Shown here: in pieces, positions 9,203 to 17,071 of the stretch
Layout: every line of letters starts with the position of its first letter
Position numbering within the stretch: the first letter of the stretch is position 1
Assembly: GCF_024494655.1 (NCBI RefSeq)
Contig: NZ_JANHDL010000001.1
Coordinates: 434,001-498,000 of the forward strand
Direction: 5' to 3'
Length of the DNA stretch: 64,000 nt
Source: Halorubrum laminariae
GTDB taxonomy: Archaea; Halobacteriota; Halobacteria; Halobacteriales; Haloferacaceae
Notes under the pieces: model-generated
What the model was told of the DNA's origin: nothing
Database searches by the model: none
The model's input: only the letters and a program-made list of their open reading frames with translations
Position numbers and translations under genes: made by a program

Positions 9203-10531
9203 TCAGTCGCGTTCGGCCCGAGCGACGAGATCGTGTGCGGCGTCGGCCGCGCGCGCTTGTATCTCGTCGGCGTCGAGCGTCAGCACGTCGCGGTCGCGCA
9301 TGAGGACCGTGCCGTCGCAGACGGTGTGTCGCACGTCGCTCCCGCGCGCCGCGTACGCGAGGTGCGACACCGGATCGTGCACCGGCGTCAGGTGCGGCAC
9401 GTCGAGGTCGACGATAGCGAGGTCGGCGGCCGCGCCGGGCTCGATCCGACCGCCCGGGAGCCCGAGCGCGGCCGCGCCGGCCGCGGTCGCCATCTCGACG
9501 ACGGCCTCCGCGGGGACCGCGCTCGCGTCGTCCGCGGCGAGTTTTCCGAGCATGGCCGCGTCGCGCATCTCGTCGAAGAGGTCGAGGTCGTTGTTCGAGG
9601 CCGCGCCGTCGGTGCCGAGCGCGACCGTGACGCCCGCGTCGCGCAGCCGCTGGACCGGAGCCATCCCGCTGGCGAGCTTCATGTTCGAGGCCGGACAGTG
9701 AACGATCGCGGTCCCCGTCTGGGCGAGCCGGTCGATCTCCCCGCCGTCGAGGTGGACGCCGTGTGCGAAGAAGTTGTCCGGGCCGAGCGCGTCGGCGTCT
9801 GCGGCGTAGTCGATCGGCCGCTCGCCGCGCTCCTCGACGATCGGGTCGACCTCGTCGATCGTCTCGTTCGCGTGGAGGTGGATCGGGACGCCCGCCTCGC
9901 GGGCCTCGGCCACGCCTTCGCGGAGGAGGACCTCGTCGACCGTCGTCAGCGAGTGGGGCATGAAGGCGGTCCGGATCCGACCGTCCGCGGCCCCGTCGAG
10001 GTCGCGGGCAACCGCGAGTCCCTCCTCGACGTCCTCGCGCGCGTCGGCCTCGTCTTTCCCGACCGTCACGACGCCGTGGCCGAGGCGCGCGCGAAGCCCC
10101 GCGCGGTCGACCACGTCCGCGACCCGGTCCATCGCGAAGTACATGTCGGCGAAGGCGGTCGTGCCCGACCGGATCAGTTCGAGGACGCCGAGTTCGGCAC
10201 CGGCCTCGATGTCGTCGGGCGTGAGCTCCGCCTCGACCGGCCAGATGTCCTCGCGCAGCCACGGGTCGAGCGGCTTGTCGTCGGCGTACCCGCGCAGCAG
10301 CGTCATCGAGACGTGGGTGTGCGCGTTGACGAGCCCCGGAATGACGAGCGATCCGGACGCGTCGAGGGTCTCGGCGGCTTCGCCGTTCGCTTCCGTTTCG
10401 TCGCTCTCCCCCACGGTCTCCTCGCCCACGGCGACGATCGTCCCCGCGTCGCGGTCGATCGTCACGTCGGACTCGGTCACGCGGCCGTCCGGGCGGAGCA
10501 CCCGTCCACCGGTCACGCGAAGCGCGTTCAT
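9203..10531 (-). CDS. Amidohydrolase: methylthioadenosine/S-adenosylhomocysteine/5'-deoxyadenosine deaminase family (442 aa)
   Basis: Metal-dependent cytoplasmic deaminase of the MtaD/DadD group. VNAHTHVSMTLLRGYADD holds the first metal histidines and the family's MTLLRG signature. HANETIDEV, VHCPASNMKLASG and ALGTDGAASNNDLDLF supply the substrate and metal residues. The N-terminal composite beta-sandwich (about 1-55) carries a short acidic insertion. Substrate could be 5'-methylthioadenosine, S-adenosylhomocysteine or 5'-deoxyadenosine; the sequence alone does not decide. Start ATG at 10531 is preferred to GTG at 10537. Confidence 0.9.
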   Translation of the reverse strand: MNALRVTGGRVLRPDGRVTESDVTIDRDAGTIVAVGEETVGESDETEANGEAAETLDASGSLVIPGLVNAHTHVSMTLLRGYADDKPLDPWLREDIWPVEAELTPDDIEAGAELGVLELIRSGTTAFADMYFAMDRVADVVDRAGLRARLGHGVVTVGKDEADAREDVEEGLAVARDLDGAADGRIRTAFMPHSLTTVDEVLLREGVAEAREAGVPIHLHANETIDEVDPIVEERGERPIDYAADADALGPDNFFAHGVHLDGGEIDRLAQTGTAIVHCPASNMKLASGMAPVQRLRDAGVTVALGTDGAASNNDLDLFDEMRDAAMLGKLAADDASAVPAEAVVEMATAAGAAALGLPGGRIEPGAAADLAIVDLDVPHLTPVHDPVSHLAYAARGSDVRHTVCDGTVLMRDRDVLTLDADEIQARAADAAHDLVARAERD

Positions 10532-10666
10532 ACCCACGGGTTCCGGCCGCCGGACCTAACTCCTTCCGTTCGATGTCGGCGTACCACCGCCGACGTGGGA
10601 GCACGCTTCGCCGACGGCAACGCGCGCCCTCCGAACGCCTTTCCCTGCCGCCGCCGGAGGACCGCC

Positions 10667-11011
10667 ATGGCAACCGACGCCCAGCAGGCGTGTTTCGAGG
10701 CGGGGATCAAGTTCGGCTCGCTGTACCACCAGTTCGCGGGGACGCCCGTCAGCCCGTCGAGCATCCGGAGCTTGGAGACCGCGATGGCAGAAGCGATCGA
10801 GAAACAGCCGTTCTGTGAGTCCGTCACCGTCGAAATCCACGGCGACCGCGTCGCCGACGCGATCGACCACGAGAACGACTACACGGAACTCACGGGGTCG
10901 CTGATGGACGTGGAAATGCGGATCGACTACGAGGGGGTCCGCGTCCGCACCCGGATGACGATGACCGATGGCTACCCGCTGATGGAACTCGTCGGAGTCG
11001 ACGAGCCCTGA
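10667..11011 (+). CDS. mptD: Archaeal dihydroneopterin aldolase-like protein (MptD family, 114 aa)
   Basis: Small single-domain protein matching the archaeal MptD family, which cleaves 7,8-dihydroneopterin to 6-hydroxymethyl-dihydropterin in pterin/folate-type cofactor biosynthesis. The opening ACFEAGIKFGSLYHQF and the terminal DGYPLMELVGVDEP are family-like. ATG at 10667 is supported by a good ribosome-binding sequence (GGAGG seven bases upstream). It is divergent from the amidohydrolase gene, leaving a promoter region of about 135 bases. Family assignment is from memory of the methanogen and haloarchaeal proteins. Confidence 0.8.
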   Translation: MATDAQQACFEAGIKFGSLYHQFAGTPVSPSSIRSLETAMAEAIEKQPFCESVTVEIHGDRVADAIDHENDYTELTGSLMDVEMRIDYEGVRVRTRMTMTDGYPLMELVGVDEP

Positions 11012-11026
11012 TACTTCTCACCCGGC

Positions 11027-12655
11027 TCAGTCCGGATTCACCGCGCGGATCGTCCCGACCCCCTTGCTCGACCCCTCGCGGAAGACGAACCGCTGCCCCT
11101 CTTCGACGAGATACGGTCGGAACTTGAACCGAACGCGCGTCTTCCCGGTGTCTCCGGGGAGCAGCTGGCCGCCCTCGGGCGAGAAGACGGCCGCCTCCGA
11201 GACGGTCTCGACGTGGACAACGGGCTCGTAGCCCTCTTGGATCCGCGTCGGGTGGTTGAGTACCATCGCCTCGGCCTCGAACTCTCGGACCGGTTCCGGG
11301 TCGCTGTCACGGGGGACCAAGGCCATTCCGCGTTCGATCTCCGCCTCGTCGACGCCTTTGAGCGCGATTCCCACGATCCGGCCGGCGGTCGCCTTGTCGA
11401 CGCGGTGGTAGTGCATCTCGATGGAGCGGACCTCGACCTCGCGGAAGGACCCGTCGGCCATCGGCCCCAAGAGGAGTTCGTCGCCGGCCTCGACGGTCCC
11501 GGAGTTGACCGTGCCGGACGCGACCGCGCCGACGCCGGTCACCTTGTAGCTCCGGTCGACGTACAGGCGGAACTCCTCGCGCTCGGGGGTCGCGCGCTTC
11601 GGGAGCGACTCGAAGAGCCGGTCGAGCGTCTCGACGCCCGCCTTCGTCACCGCGCTCGTCGACAGCAGGGGAACGACGCCGTCGCCGACCTCCGTGACCG
11701 CCGCGTCGATCCCGTGACGGTCGACGAGGAGGGGCGTCTGATCCGCGTCCCGCAGCATCGACTCGACCTCGCGTTCGACCGCGGCGAGCCGTTCGTCACT
11801 CACGGCGTCCGCCTTCGTGATCGCAACGATGGTGGGCAACTCCGTCGCCAGCAGGATGCCGAGGTGCTCGCGGGTGGTCTTCGTCGGCCCGTCGTCGGCG
11901 GCGACGACGAGGAGTCCGTAGTCGAGCTTCTGGCCGACGAGCCCGCGGATCGTCGTCCGGAGCCACGGCTCGTGGCCCACGGTGTCGACGAACGAGACGA
12001 GCCGGTCGGCCTCCTCGACGATCCGCGCGCGGTCGGACTTCCGATGGGGGTTGTCCATCCGGATCGGCTCGCCGTTGCCGTCGGCGAAGCCGTACACAGC
12101 GTACGACAGGTCCGCCGACAGCCCGCGCTCGACCTCGTGCGGCTGCACGTCGAGGAAGCCGCGCGTGCCGCCCTGACCGTCGTCCGCGCGGCCCGTGACG
12201 AGCGTGCCGACGAGCGTCGACTTCCCGTGGTCGACGTGGCCCGCCGTCCCGATCACGAGGTGGTCGTCGTCGGTCTCGAACATCCCGCCGTCGCGGAGGG
12301 TCGCGAGCCCGACGAGCCCGTCGGTGTTCCCGCTCCCGGACGACCCGGCGCTCCACGTCTCGACGTCGGCGATGTGCGCGTCCGCCTCGCTCACGAGCAG
12401 CGAGAGCACGTCCATCGTCTCGGAGAAGGTCTCGGGGTCGACGCCTGCGAGCCCGCCGTCGTCGGTGACGCCGAGCACGTAGGTGGCCTCGCCGTCGCCG
12501 GAGAGCACGCGGTGACGGAGCTGAGCCACGAGCGATTCCATCCGGCCGTCGGCCAGGTGGATCTCGCGGGAGAGCCGCTCTTTGAACTCGATAGCGCCGC
12601 CGTCCCGTTCGCCGCGCTCGATGGCCCGCAACAGGGCGGACCGGTCAGCGCTCAT
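11027..12655 (-). CDS. GTPBP1-family translational GTPase (542 aa)
   Basis: EF-Tu-like GTPase of the archaeal/eukaryotic GTPBP1 group. The G1 motif is VIGTAGHVDHGKSTLVGTL and G3-type DTVGHEPW follows; later come ITKADAVSD (G4-like) and domains 2 and 3 with VTGVGAVASGTVNSG. The N-terminal ~150 residues precede the G domain, as in GTPBP1, and have a helical EFKERL/QLRHRV region. GTPBP1 in eukaryotes acts in translation and mRNA turnover; the archaeal role is not known. The gene converges with mptD, only 15 bases apart. ATG at 12655 is chosen (MSADRSALLRAIERGERDGG). Confidence 0.9.
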   Translation of the reverse strand: MSADRSALLRAIERGERDGGAIEFKERLSREIHLADGRMESLVAQLRHRVLSGDGEATYVLGVTDDGGLAGVDPETFSETMDVLSLLVSEADAHIADVETWSAGSSGSGNTDGLVGLATLRDGGMFETDDDHLVIGTAGHVDHGKSTLVGTLVTGRADDGQGGTRGFLDVQPHEVERGLSADLSYAVYGFADGNGEPIRMDNPHRKSDRARIVEEADRLVSFVDTVGHEPWLRTTIRGLVGQKLDYGLLVVAADDGPTKTTREHLGILLATELPTIVAITKADAVSDERLAAVEREVESMLRDADQTPLLVDRHGIDAAVTEVGDGVVPLLSTSAVTKAGVETLDRLFESLPKRATPEREEFRLYVDRSYKVTGVGAVASGTVNSGTVEAGDELLLGPMADGSFREVEVRSIEMHYHRVDKATAGRIVGIALKGVDEAEIERGMALVPRDSDPEPVREFEAEAMVLNHPTRIQEGYEPVVHVETVSEAAVFSPEGGQLLPGDTGKTRVRFKFRPYLVEEGQRFVFREGSSKGVGTIRAVNPD

Positions 12656-12806
12656 GACCCTCCGTACGCGACAGCCGGGCTTAACGGTTTTCGTGCTATC
12701 CGTCCCCACGTGTCGTGATCGGTCCCGAGGGCTCACAATCTCTCACGACCGCTCGGGACCGCTCCGGAGCGACGCACCTTTTTCGACCGATGCGAAGGAT
12801 CGACGC

Positions 12807-13655
12807 ATGGACACGACGGTCCCCCGCGTGACCGAACGGCGCGTCCACGTCGCGCCGCTCGGCCACGAGCACGACCGCATCGTCGAGCCCCTCCGCCGCC
12901 ACGGCGCGGACGTGGTCTACCTGCTCGCGGACGCTCCCGATCGCGAGGGCGACCGCGGAGCCGTCGACTTCGCGGCAGCAGACGCGGACGACCCCGCCGA
13001 CACCCGCGTCGACCTCGACGGGCTCACCGACTACCAGCACGACGCGTGGGCGGACGCGGCCGCGTTCGCCGACGTCCGCGCGCTCCCGGTCGCGCTCGCG
13101 GACGTGTACGACGTGCTCGGCGTCACCACGACCGTCGCCGCCCGCCACGGCGCGAGTACCGCGGACGGGGATCGCCTGTTCGCGAACGTCTCGACTGGGC
13201 CGCGGATCGCCGCCGTCGGCGTCGCGATCGCCTGCATGATCGTCGGCGCGCGACCGTACAGCGTCGAGCCCGAGACACACTACCACGACGTGGACGAGGG
13301 ACCGCTCACGGCCGGGGTCGCGGAGACGGTCGACCTCCCGATATATCCGATGGACGCGCCCACACGCGATCAGGTCGCCGTGCTCGGTCGGCTCCACGAC
13401 CGGACCGACGAGAACCTGACCACCGACAAGTGGAACCTGATCGAGTGGGCTCGCCAGCGCGACTTGGCGTTCCTGCGCGAGGCTGGCGAGAGCCGGACGG
13501 CGAAGTACCGCGCGCTGGAGACGCACGTGCTCTCGCCGCTTCGCGACCGCGGGTACGTCGAACTGGAGGACGTGGGGCGCTCGGACACCGTCCGGCTCAC
13601 GGAGACCGGCCGGCGCGTCTACTTCGCGTTCCAGCACAAACTCGACGAGACGTGA
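12807..13655 (+). CDS. HFX_2341-type (DUF6293-like) transcriptional regulator with CARF-like N-terminal domain (282 aa)
   Basis: Two-part protein. The N-terminal Rossmann-like domain (about 10-165) starts with RVHVAPLGHEHDRIVEPL and includes FANVSTGPRIAAVGVAIA (N127 to R133). That string resembles the ligand-binding motif of CARF domains, usually N-x-(T/S)-G-G/T-K/R. The C-terminal part (about 210-282) is a winged helix: NLIEWARQRDLAFLREAGE, then VLSPLRDRGYVELEDV and DTVRLTETGRRVYFAF. It matches a haloarchaeal family that I remember as the HFX_2341/DUF6293 regulators. The inferred role is a ligand-responsive transcription factor. There is no CRISPR array or cas gene in the window. Confidence 0.85.
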   Translation: MDTTVPRVTERRVHVAPLGHEHDRIVEPLRRHGADVVYLLADAPDREGDRGAVDFAAADADDPADTRVDLDGLTDYQHDAWADAAAFADVRALPVALADVYDVLGVTTTVAARHGASTADGDRLFANVSTGPRIAAVGVAIACMIVGARPYSVEPETHYHDVDEGPLTAGVAETVDLPIYPMDAPTRDQVAVLGRLHDRTDENLTTDKWNLIEWARQRDLAFLREAGESRTAKYRALETHVLSPLRDRGYVELEDVGRSDTVRLTETGRRVYFAFQHKLDET

Positions 13656-14019
13656 AAGCGGTGCAAACGGTGCGAACGACTGTGATCCGTTCGACATGAA
13701 CCGATTGTACGGTTCATCCGGATTGTCGACTGCCAACGTAGAATACGTGACCGGGCTTCGATTCAAACGCGTGACGCCGCGAGCGGTTGCGGGTTCGTCC
13801 CCCTCCCTCGCCGCCCTCCCCACCGCTTCGGCTCATTGGTTCCCTGCGGTCTCCCGCGGTCCCCGCTGACGCGGCCGCGACCGTCCGGGGCGTCACGGAC
13901 GGCGGTGTCCACCGCCGTTTCTCTTGCGCGAAGGCGTTTCGTGCACCGGTTCGGCGCATCGACCGGTTCGCAGAAGCGACCCGTCGCAGGCGGTCGGTTC
14001 GTCTCTCCGAAGTCGCCGC
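13656..14019. other. Gene-free stretch between the HFX_2341-type gene and tfb
   Basis: 364 bases with no supportable gene. It contains a perfect 8-bp inverted repeat (listed separately). Beyond it lies a stretch around 13755-13815 that looks superficially like the 3' half of a class II tRNA (GGGTTCG followed by a C-rich tract), but its T-stem does not pair. It could be a degenerate tRNA or old attachment-site remnant; nothing else is recognisable. Confidence 0.5.
13696..13717. repeat. Perfect inverted repeat, 8-bp arms, 6-bp loop
   Basis: ATGAACCG and CGGTTCAT flank ATTGTA, 40 bases after the stop of the HFX_2341-type gene. There is no T-tract behind it, so it could be a weak transcription terminator or an operator-like palindrome. 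Confidence 0.6.
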
Positions 14020-14952
14020 TCACTCGGCGGTCAGTTCGACGTACGTCCGCCGGACGGTCACGGGCGTGACGCCGGCGGCGTCGGCGGCGTCCTGCTGCGT
14101 GCAGTCGGCGTCGGCCTCGCGGGCCGCGGTGTAGAGGCAGGCGGCGGCGACGCCGACCGGGTTGCGGCCGTTCGCGATCCCCTCTGTGACGGCGCGCTCG
14201 ACCAACTCACCGGCGCGGCGCTCGACGCCGGCCCCGATATCGAGGTCGCTCGCGAACCGCGGCAGGTACTCCGCGGGGCCGGCCGGGCCGATCGGGAGCC
14301 CGAGTTCGCGGTTCATCGCGTCGAAGGCGGCGCGGTGTTCGGCCTCCGTCGCCTTCGCCTCGGCGCAGACCTCGTCGACGGTCCGGGCGACGTTCGCGGT
14401 GCGGCAGGCGACGTAGACGCACGCGGCCGCGAAGCCTTCGAGCGAGCGGCCGCGGAGCAGGCTCTCGTCCTGTGCGGAGTCGAACAGGGTGCAGGCGGTG
14501 TCGCGGATGGTCGTCGGCAGCTCCAGCGCACCGGTCAGCCGCCGGATCTCGGTGTAGGCGTACACCTTGTTGCGGTCGCGCTTCGTCGAGATCCGCGCGC
14601 GGTTGTGCTGGGTCCGCATCCGGGCGAGCCGCCGGCGCTTGCGACCCTTCACGCGGGTCGACCGGCCGATCTCGGTCGAGAGCCCGCGGTCGTGTCGGGA
14701 GCGGGTCAGCGGCGCACCCGTGCGCTTCGGGTTCGTCTCGTCATCGGCGAAGGAGCGCCACTCGGGGCCGTGGTCGATCCGGTCCGCCTCGACCACGAGC
14801 CCGCAGTCGCCGCAGACGCACTCGGCCGCGTCGACCTGCGTCCGACCGCCGCACTCGGGGCACTCGTCGGCCGAGACTCGGGCCGGTTCCTCGACGCCGT
14901 CGGTGGTTTCGGTGCGGTGCGAACGGACGCGGGTCGGACGTGCCTGACTCAT
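14020..14952 (-). CDS. tfb: Transcription initiation factor TFB (310 aa)
   Basis: Archaeal TFIIB homologue that bridges TBP-TATA-BRE DNA and RNA polymerase. Zinc ribbon: CPECGG (C31/C34) and CGDCG (C47/C50). B-reader/linker: GPEWRSFADDETNPKRTG and GAPLTRSRHDRGLSTEIG. The two cyclin repeats include RLTGALELPTTIRDTACTLF and the helix-turn-helix CTQQDAADAAGVTPVTVRRTY. Haloarchaea encode many TFB paralogues; the sequence does not say which this is. ATG at 14952 is preferred over GTG at 14955, and a TATA-like TTTAAGTA lies about 33 bases upstream. Confidence 0.95.
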   Translation of the reverse strand: MSQARPTRVRSHRTETTDGVEEPARVSADECPECGGRTQVDAAECVCGDCGLVVEADRIDHGPEWRSFADDETNPKRTGAPLTRSRHDRGLSTEIGRSTRVKGRKRRRLARMRTQHNRARISTKRDRNKVYAYTEIRRLTGALELPTTIRDTACTLFDSAQDESLLRGRSLEGFAAACVYVACRTANVARTVDEVCAEAKATEAEHRAAFDAMNRELGLPIGPAGPAEYLPRFASDLDIGAGVERRAGELVERAVTEGIANGRNPVGVAAACLYTAAREADADCTQQDAADAAGVTPVTVRRTYVELTAE

Positions 14953-14980
14953 CACATATCGAACTCCGGCCCGATCCCTT

Positions 14981-14988
14981 ACTTAAAC
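14981..14988 (-). promoter_or_regulatory. Putative TATA box of tfb
   Basis: GTTTAAGT on the minus strand, centred about 33 bases before the tfb ATG, in the shared upstream region of tfb and the divergent gene at 15115. Confidence 0.45.
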
Positions 14989-15079
14989 CCGGGTGGATCG
15001 GAGGGTGATCAGCCCGATCCGAGGGTTCGAACCGACCGGTAACCGGTCGGTGGGTCACGTCTCGTCCCGCCGCAGTACG

Positions 15080-15095
15080 GGGGTTTTAAAACCCC
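15080..15095 (+). promoter_or_regulatory. Palindromic BRE/TATA-like element GGGGTTTTAAAACCCC
   Basis: A perfect 16-base palindrome whose AT core is centred about 27 bases before the ATG at 15115. That is the expected spacing for a leaderless haloarchaeal transcript. Because it is symmetrical it could also be a dimeric regulator's operator over the promoter, or fire in both directions. Confidence 0.6.
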
Positions 15096-15114
15096 ATCCG
15101 GCACATCAATTGCC

Positions 15115-15606
15115 ATGACGCTCTCGGAGATCGCGGCCGATCTCGAAGTGACGGCGCGCCAACGCGACCGCGGGGTCGCCGTCGCGGACGACACCGAGAC
15201 GCCGCTCGTCGACCGGCTCGCGGCCCACGTGGACACCCTCCCGTGTACGCCGGCCGCGACCGCGACGCTCGTCGATACCTACTCGGCCGGACGAAGCGTG
15301 GGCGACGCCGCAGGCGAGGCCGGCGTGACGCCGATGATCGCCGCGAAGACGCTCCACCGCTGCGGGGTCTCGGGCGTCTGTCCGCTCGCGCCGACCCGCC
15401 GCGGCGTCGTTCGCGACTGGCTCGACGGGCGGATCGCCCGCAGCGACGCCGTCGCGCTCACCGGCGGCGACGAGGCGGACTTCGCGCTCGCGACCTACGT
15501 CGAGACGCACGGCCCGGTGTCCGCGGTCGCCGACGCCGTCGACGCCCACCTCGCCGGATCGGCTCCGCTCGGCGGCGCGCTCGGTGACCCCGACGGGCTC
15601 CGCTGA
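15115..15606 (+). CDS. Conserved haloarchaeal protein, DUF7858-like (163 aa)
   Basis: Opens MTLSEIAADLEVTARQRDRG and contains HTH-like helical segments: TPAATATLVDTYSAGRSVGD, then AAGEAGVTPMIAAKTLHRCG. The latter resembles a resolvase/sigma-type recognition helix. No enzyme motif. It looks like a member of a haloarchaea-only family (number from memory). A DNA-binding role is inferred only from the helix pattern. The palindromic promoter immediately upstream is notable. Confidence 0.75.
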   Translation: MTLSEIAADLEVTARQRDRGVAVADDTETPLVDRLAAHVDTLPCTPAATATLVDTYSAGRSVGDAAGEAGVTPMIAAKTLHRCGVSGVCPLAPTRRGVVRDWLDGRIARSDAVALTGGDEADFALATYVETHGPVSAVADAVDAHLAGSAPLGGALGDPDGLR

Positions 15607-15635
15607 GCGGACCGGAGCGCAGCGAGAAGGGCGGA

Positions 15636-16451
15636 TTATCTCGACGACCGCAGCCGACCGATCAGGCCGGGCTCGGCGACGCTGAGGTCGGGTGACGTGT
15701 CGAACGTCCGCTCGTACACCTCAGCGAGAGCCCGCGCGTACGCACCGTCTCCGCTCGCTGCGGTCGGAGCGACCGCGACCGCCGAATCGATCGCCGGAAG
15801 AACGGTGTCGGTGTCGGCCGCCGCGTCGGCGTGCGTGCCGAGCCCGTCTCGCATCTCCACCGCGATCGAGCCGTCGACGGTCGCGCCCACGTCGGCTATC
15901 CGCCCGCGGAGGCGCTGGAGCGCGTCGCGCCCGTGAGCCGACGCCGGGTGAACCGTCTCGACGCGGTCGGCGGCGGCGACCGCGGCGACGGCCTCGTTCG
16001 AGCCGACAGGAGCGACGTCGACGACCACCGCGTCGTACGCCGACGCCGCCTCCCCGATCCGGCGCTCTAGCTTCCGCGCGGCCGCTGCCGTCTTCGCCCG
16101 CGCCAGTCGCTCGAACGGCGCTCGTGCGGGGAGTATGTCGACGTGACCCGGGGCGTCCGTGCCGTCCGTGCCGTCCGAGTTCGGCACCGGTCCGGGGCTG
16201 TGTTCGTCGCCGCCGACGAGCGGGTACGCGGCCGCCGACAGCGACGCCTCCGTCTCGTCGGTGACGAGCGCCGTGAGATCGGTTCCGATCCGCCCCGCGA
16301 CGTACTCCGAGAGTCCCTGCGTCGTGAACGCGGCGTCGACGACGGCGACGTCGCGGCCGCCTCGCGCCCCGACCGCCGCCAGTTCGACGGCAGTTCGCGT
16401 CGTTCCCGCGCCGCCGGTCGCCCCGACCAGCGCGAGCGTCGTGGTATGCAT
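15636..16451 (-). CDS. ParA/MinD-like P-loop family protein with degenerate Walker A (271 aa)
   Basis: SIMIBI-class fold resembling ParA/MinD ATPases. The N-terminus LALVGATGGAGTTRTAVELA occupies the deviant Walker A position, followed by DVAVVDAAFTTQGLSEY and the Walker B-like YDAVVVDVAPVGSNEAV. The motif should read KGGxGKT(T/S); here it is TGGAGTT (residues 12-18), so both the signature lysine and the P-loop lysine are threonine. The middle (about 85-105) is a low-complexity Asp/Gly insert. Family members partition DNA or position proteins by ATP-driven dimerisation; this one may bind nucleotide poorly or not at all. It stands alone, with no ParB-like partner in the window. Confidence 0.75.
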   Translation of the reverse strand: MHTTTLALVGATGGAGTTRTAVELAAVGARGGRDVAVVDAAFTTQGLSEYVAGRIGTDLTALVTDETEASLSAAAYPLVGGDEHSPGPVPNSDGTDGTDAPGHVDILPARAPFERLARAKTAAAARKLERRIGEAASAYDAVVVDVAPVGSNEAVAAVAAADRVETVHPASAHGRDALQRLRGRIADVGATVDGSIAVEMRDGLGTHADAAADTDTVLPAIDSAVAVAPTAASGDGAYARALAEVYERTFDTSPDLSVAEPGLIGRLRSSR

Positions 16452-16527
16452 GACTCCGGTCTCGGGGGTCGGAGGTTAAGCGTCGCGAATCGTGCGCGTC
16501 ACAGTGGATGGTTCCCCCGGTCGGCGC

Positions 16528-16959
16528 TCACCCGTCAATCGCGGCCGCCACGTCGTCGGCTATCGCGTCCAGTTCGCCGTCGGAGAGGTCGGGACGCTCG
16601 CCGCCGACCGCGTGGATCGGCGCGCCGCCGTCGCCGTCGAACCGCGGGACTGCGTGGATGTGGACGTGCGGTACTTCCTGACCGGCCGCCTCGCCGTCGT
16701 TGAGTCCGACGTTCGCGCCGTCGGCGTCGACCGCGGCCTCGATTTCCGGGGTGATCGCCGCGACCGTGTCGAAGACGGCGCTCGCGAGGTCGGCGTCGAG
16801 GTCGCCGACGCGCGCGGCGTGGGCTTTGGGGATCACGAGCGTGTGTCCCGGCGCGAGCGGGTTCGCGTCGAGGAACGCCAGCACGTCGTCGGTCTCGTGG
16901 ACGGTCCGCGCCGGGATCTCGCCGTCGACGATCGAACAGAAGATGCAGTCGTCGGACAT
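16528..16959 (-). CDS. HIT-family nucleotide hydrolase (143 aa)
   Basis: Histidine-triad protein. The active-site string EVPHVHIHAVPRF has the H-x-H-x-H pattern. The N-terminus DCIFCSIVDGEIPARTVHE carries the CxxC typical of prokaryotic HIT proteins, and LAPGHTLVIPKAH is the conserved core strand. HIT proteins of this type hydrolyse AMP-lysine, AMP-NH2 or similar nucleotide conjugates. ATG at 16959 is the start that places CxxC at residues 5-8. Confidence 0.93.
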   Translation of the reverse strand: MSDDCIFCSIVDGEIPARTVHETDDVLAFLDANPLAPGHTLVIPKAHAARVGDLDADLASAVFDTVAAITPEIEAAVDADGANVGLNDGEAAGQEVPHVHIHAVPRFDGDGGAPIHAVGGERPDLSDGELDAIADDVAAAIDG

Positions 16960-17071
16960 ACGCGAGGGGTTGTGACCGCGGCCCATCAAGGTTTCCCGGC
17001 GGTCCGATCCGGCGTCAAGATGGACAGACTCTCGGCATCAAGACGGACAGACTCTCGGCGTCCCGACAGTC

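Noticed and set aside
13755-13830. tRNA-like 3' half (GGGTTCG and C-rich 3' segment) and minus-strand frames with RTRNRSRRHAFES-type peptide
   Set aside because: The T-stem does not pair properly, and no acceptor or anticodon stem can be closed. The peptide is the kind of spurious frame that appears over tRNA-like DNA. At most a degenerate remnant.
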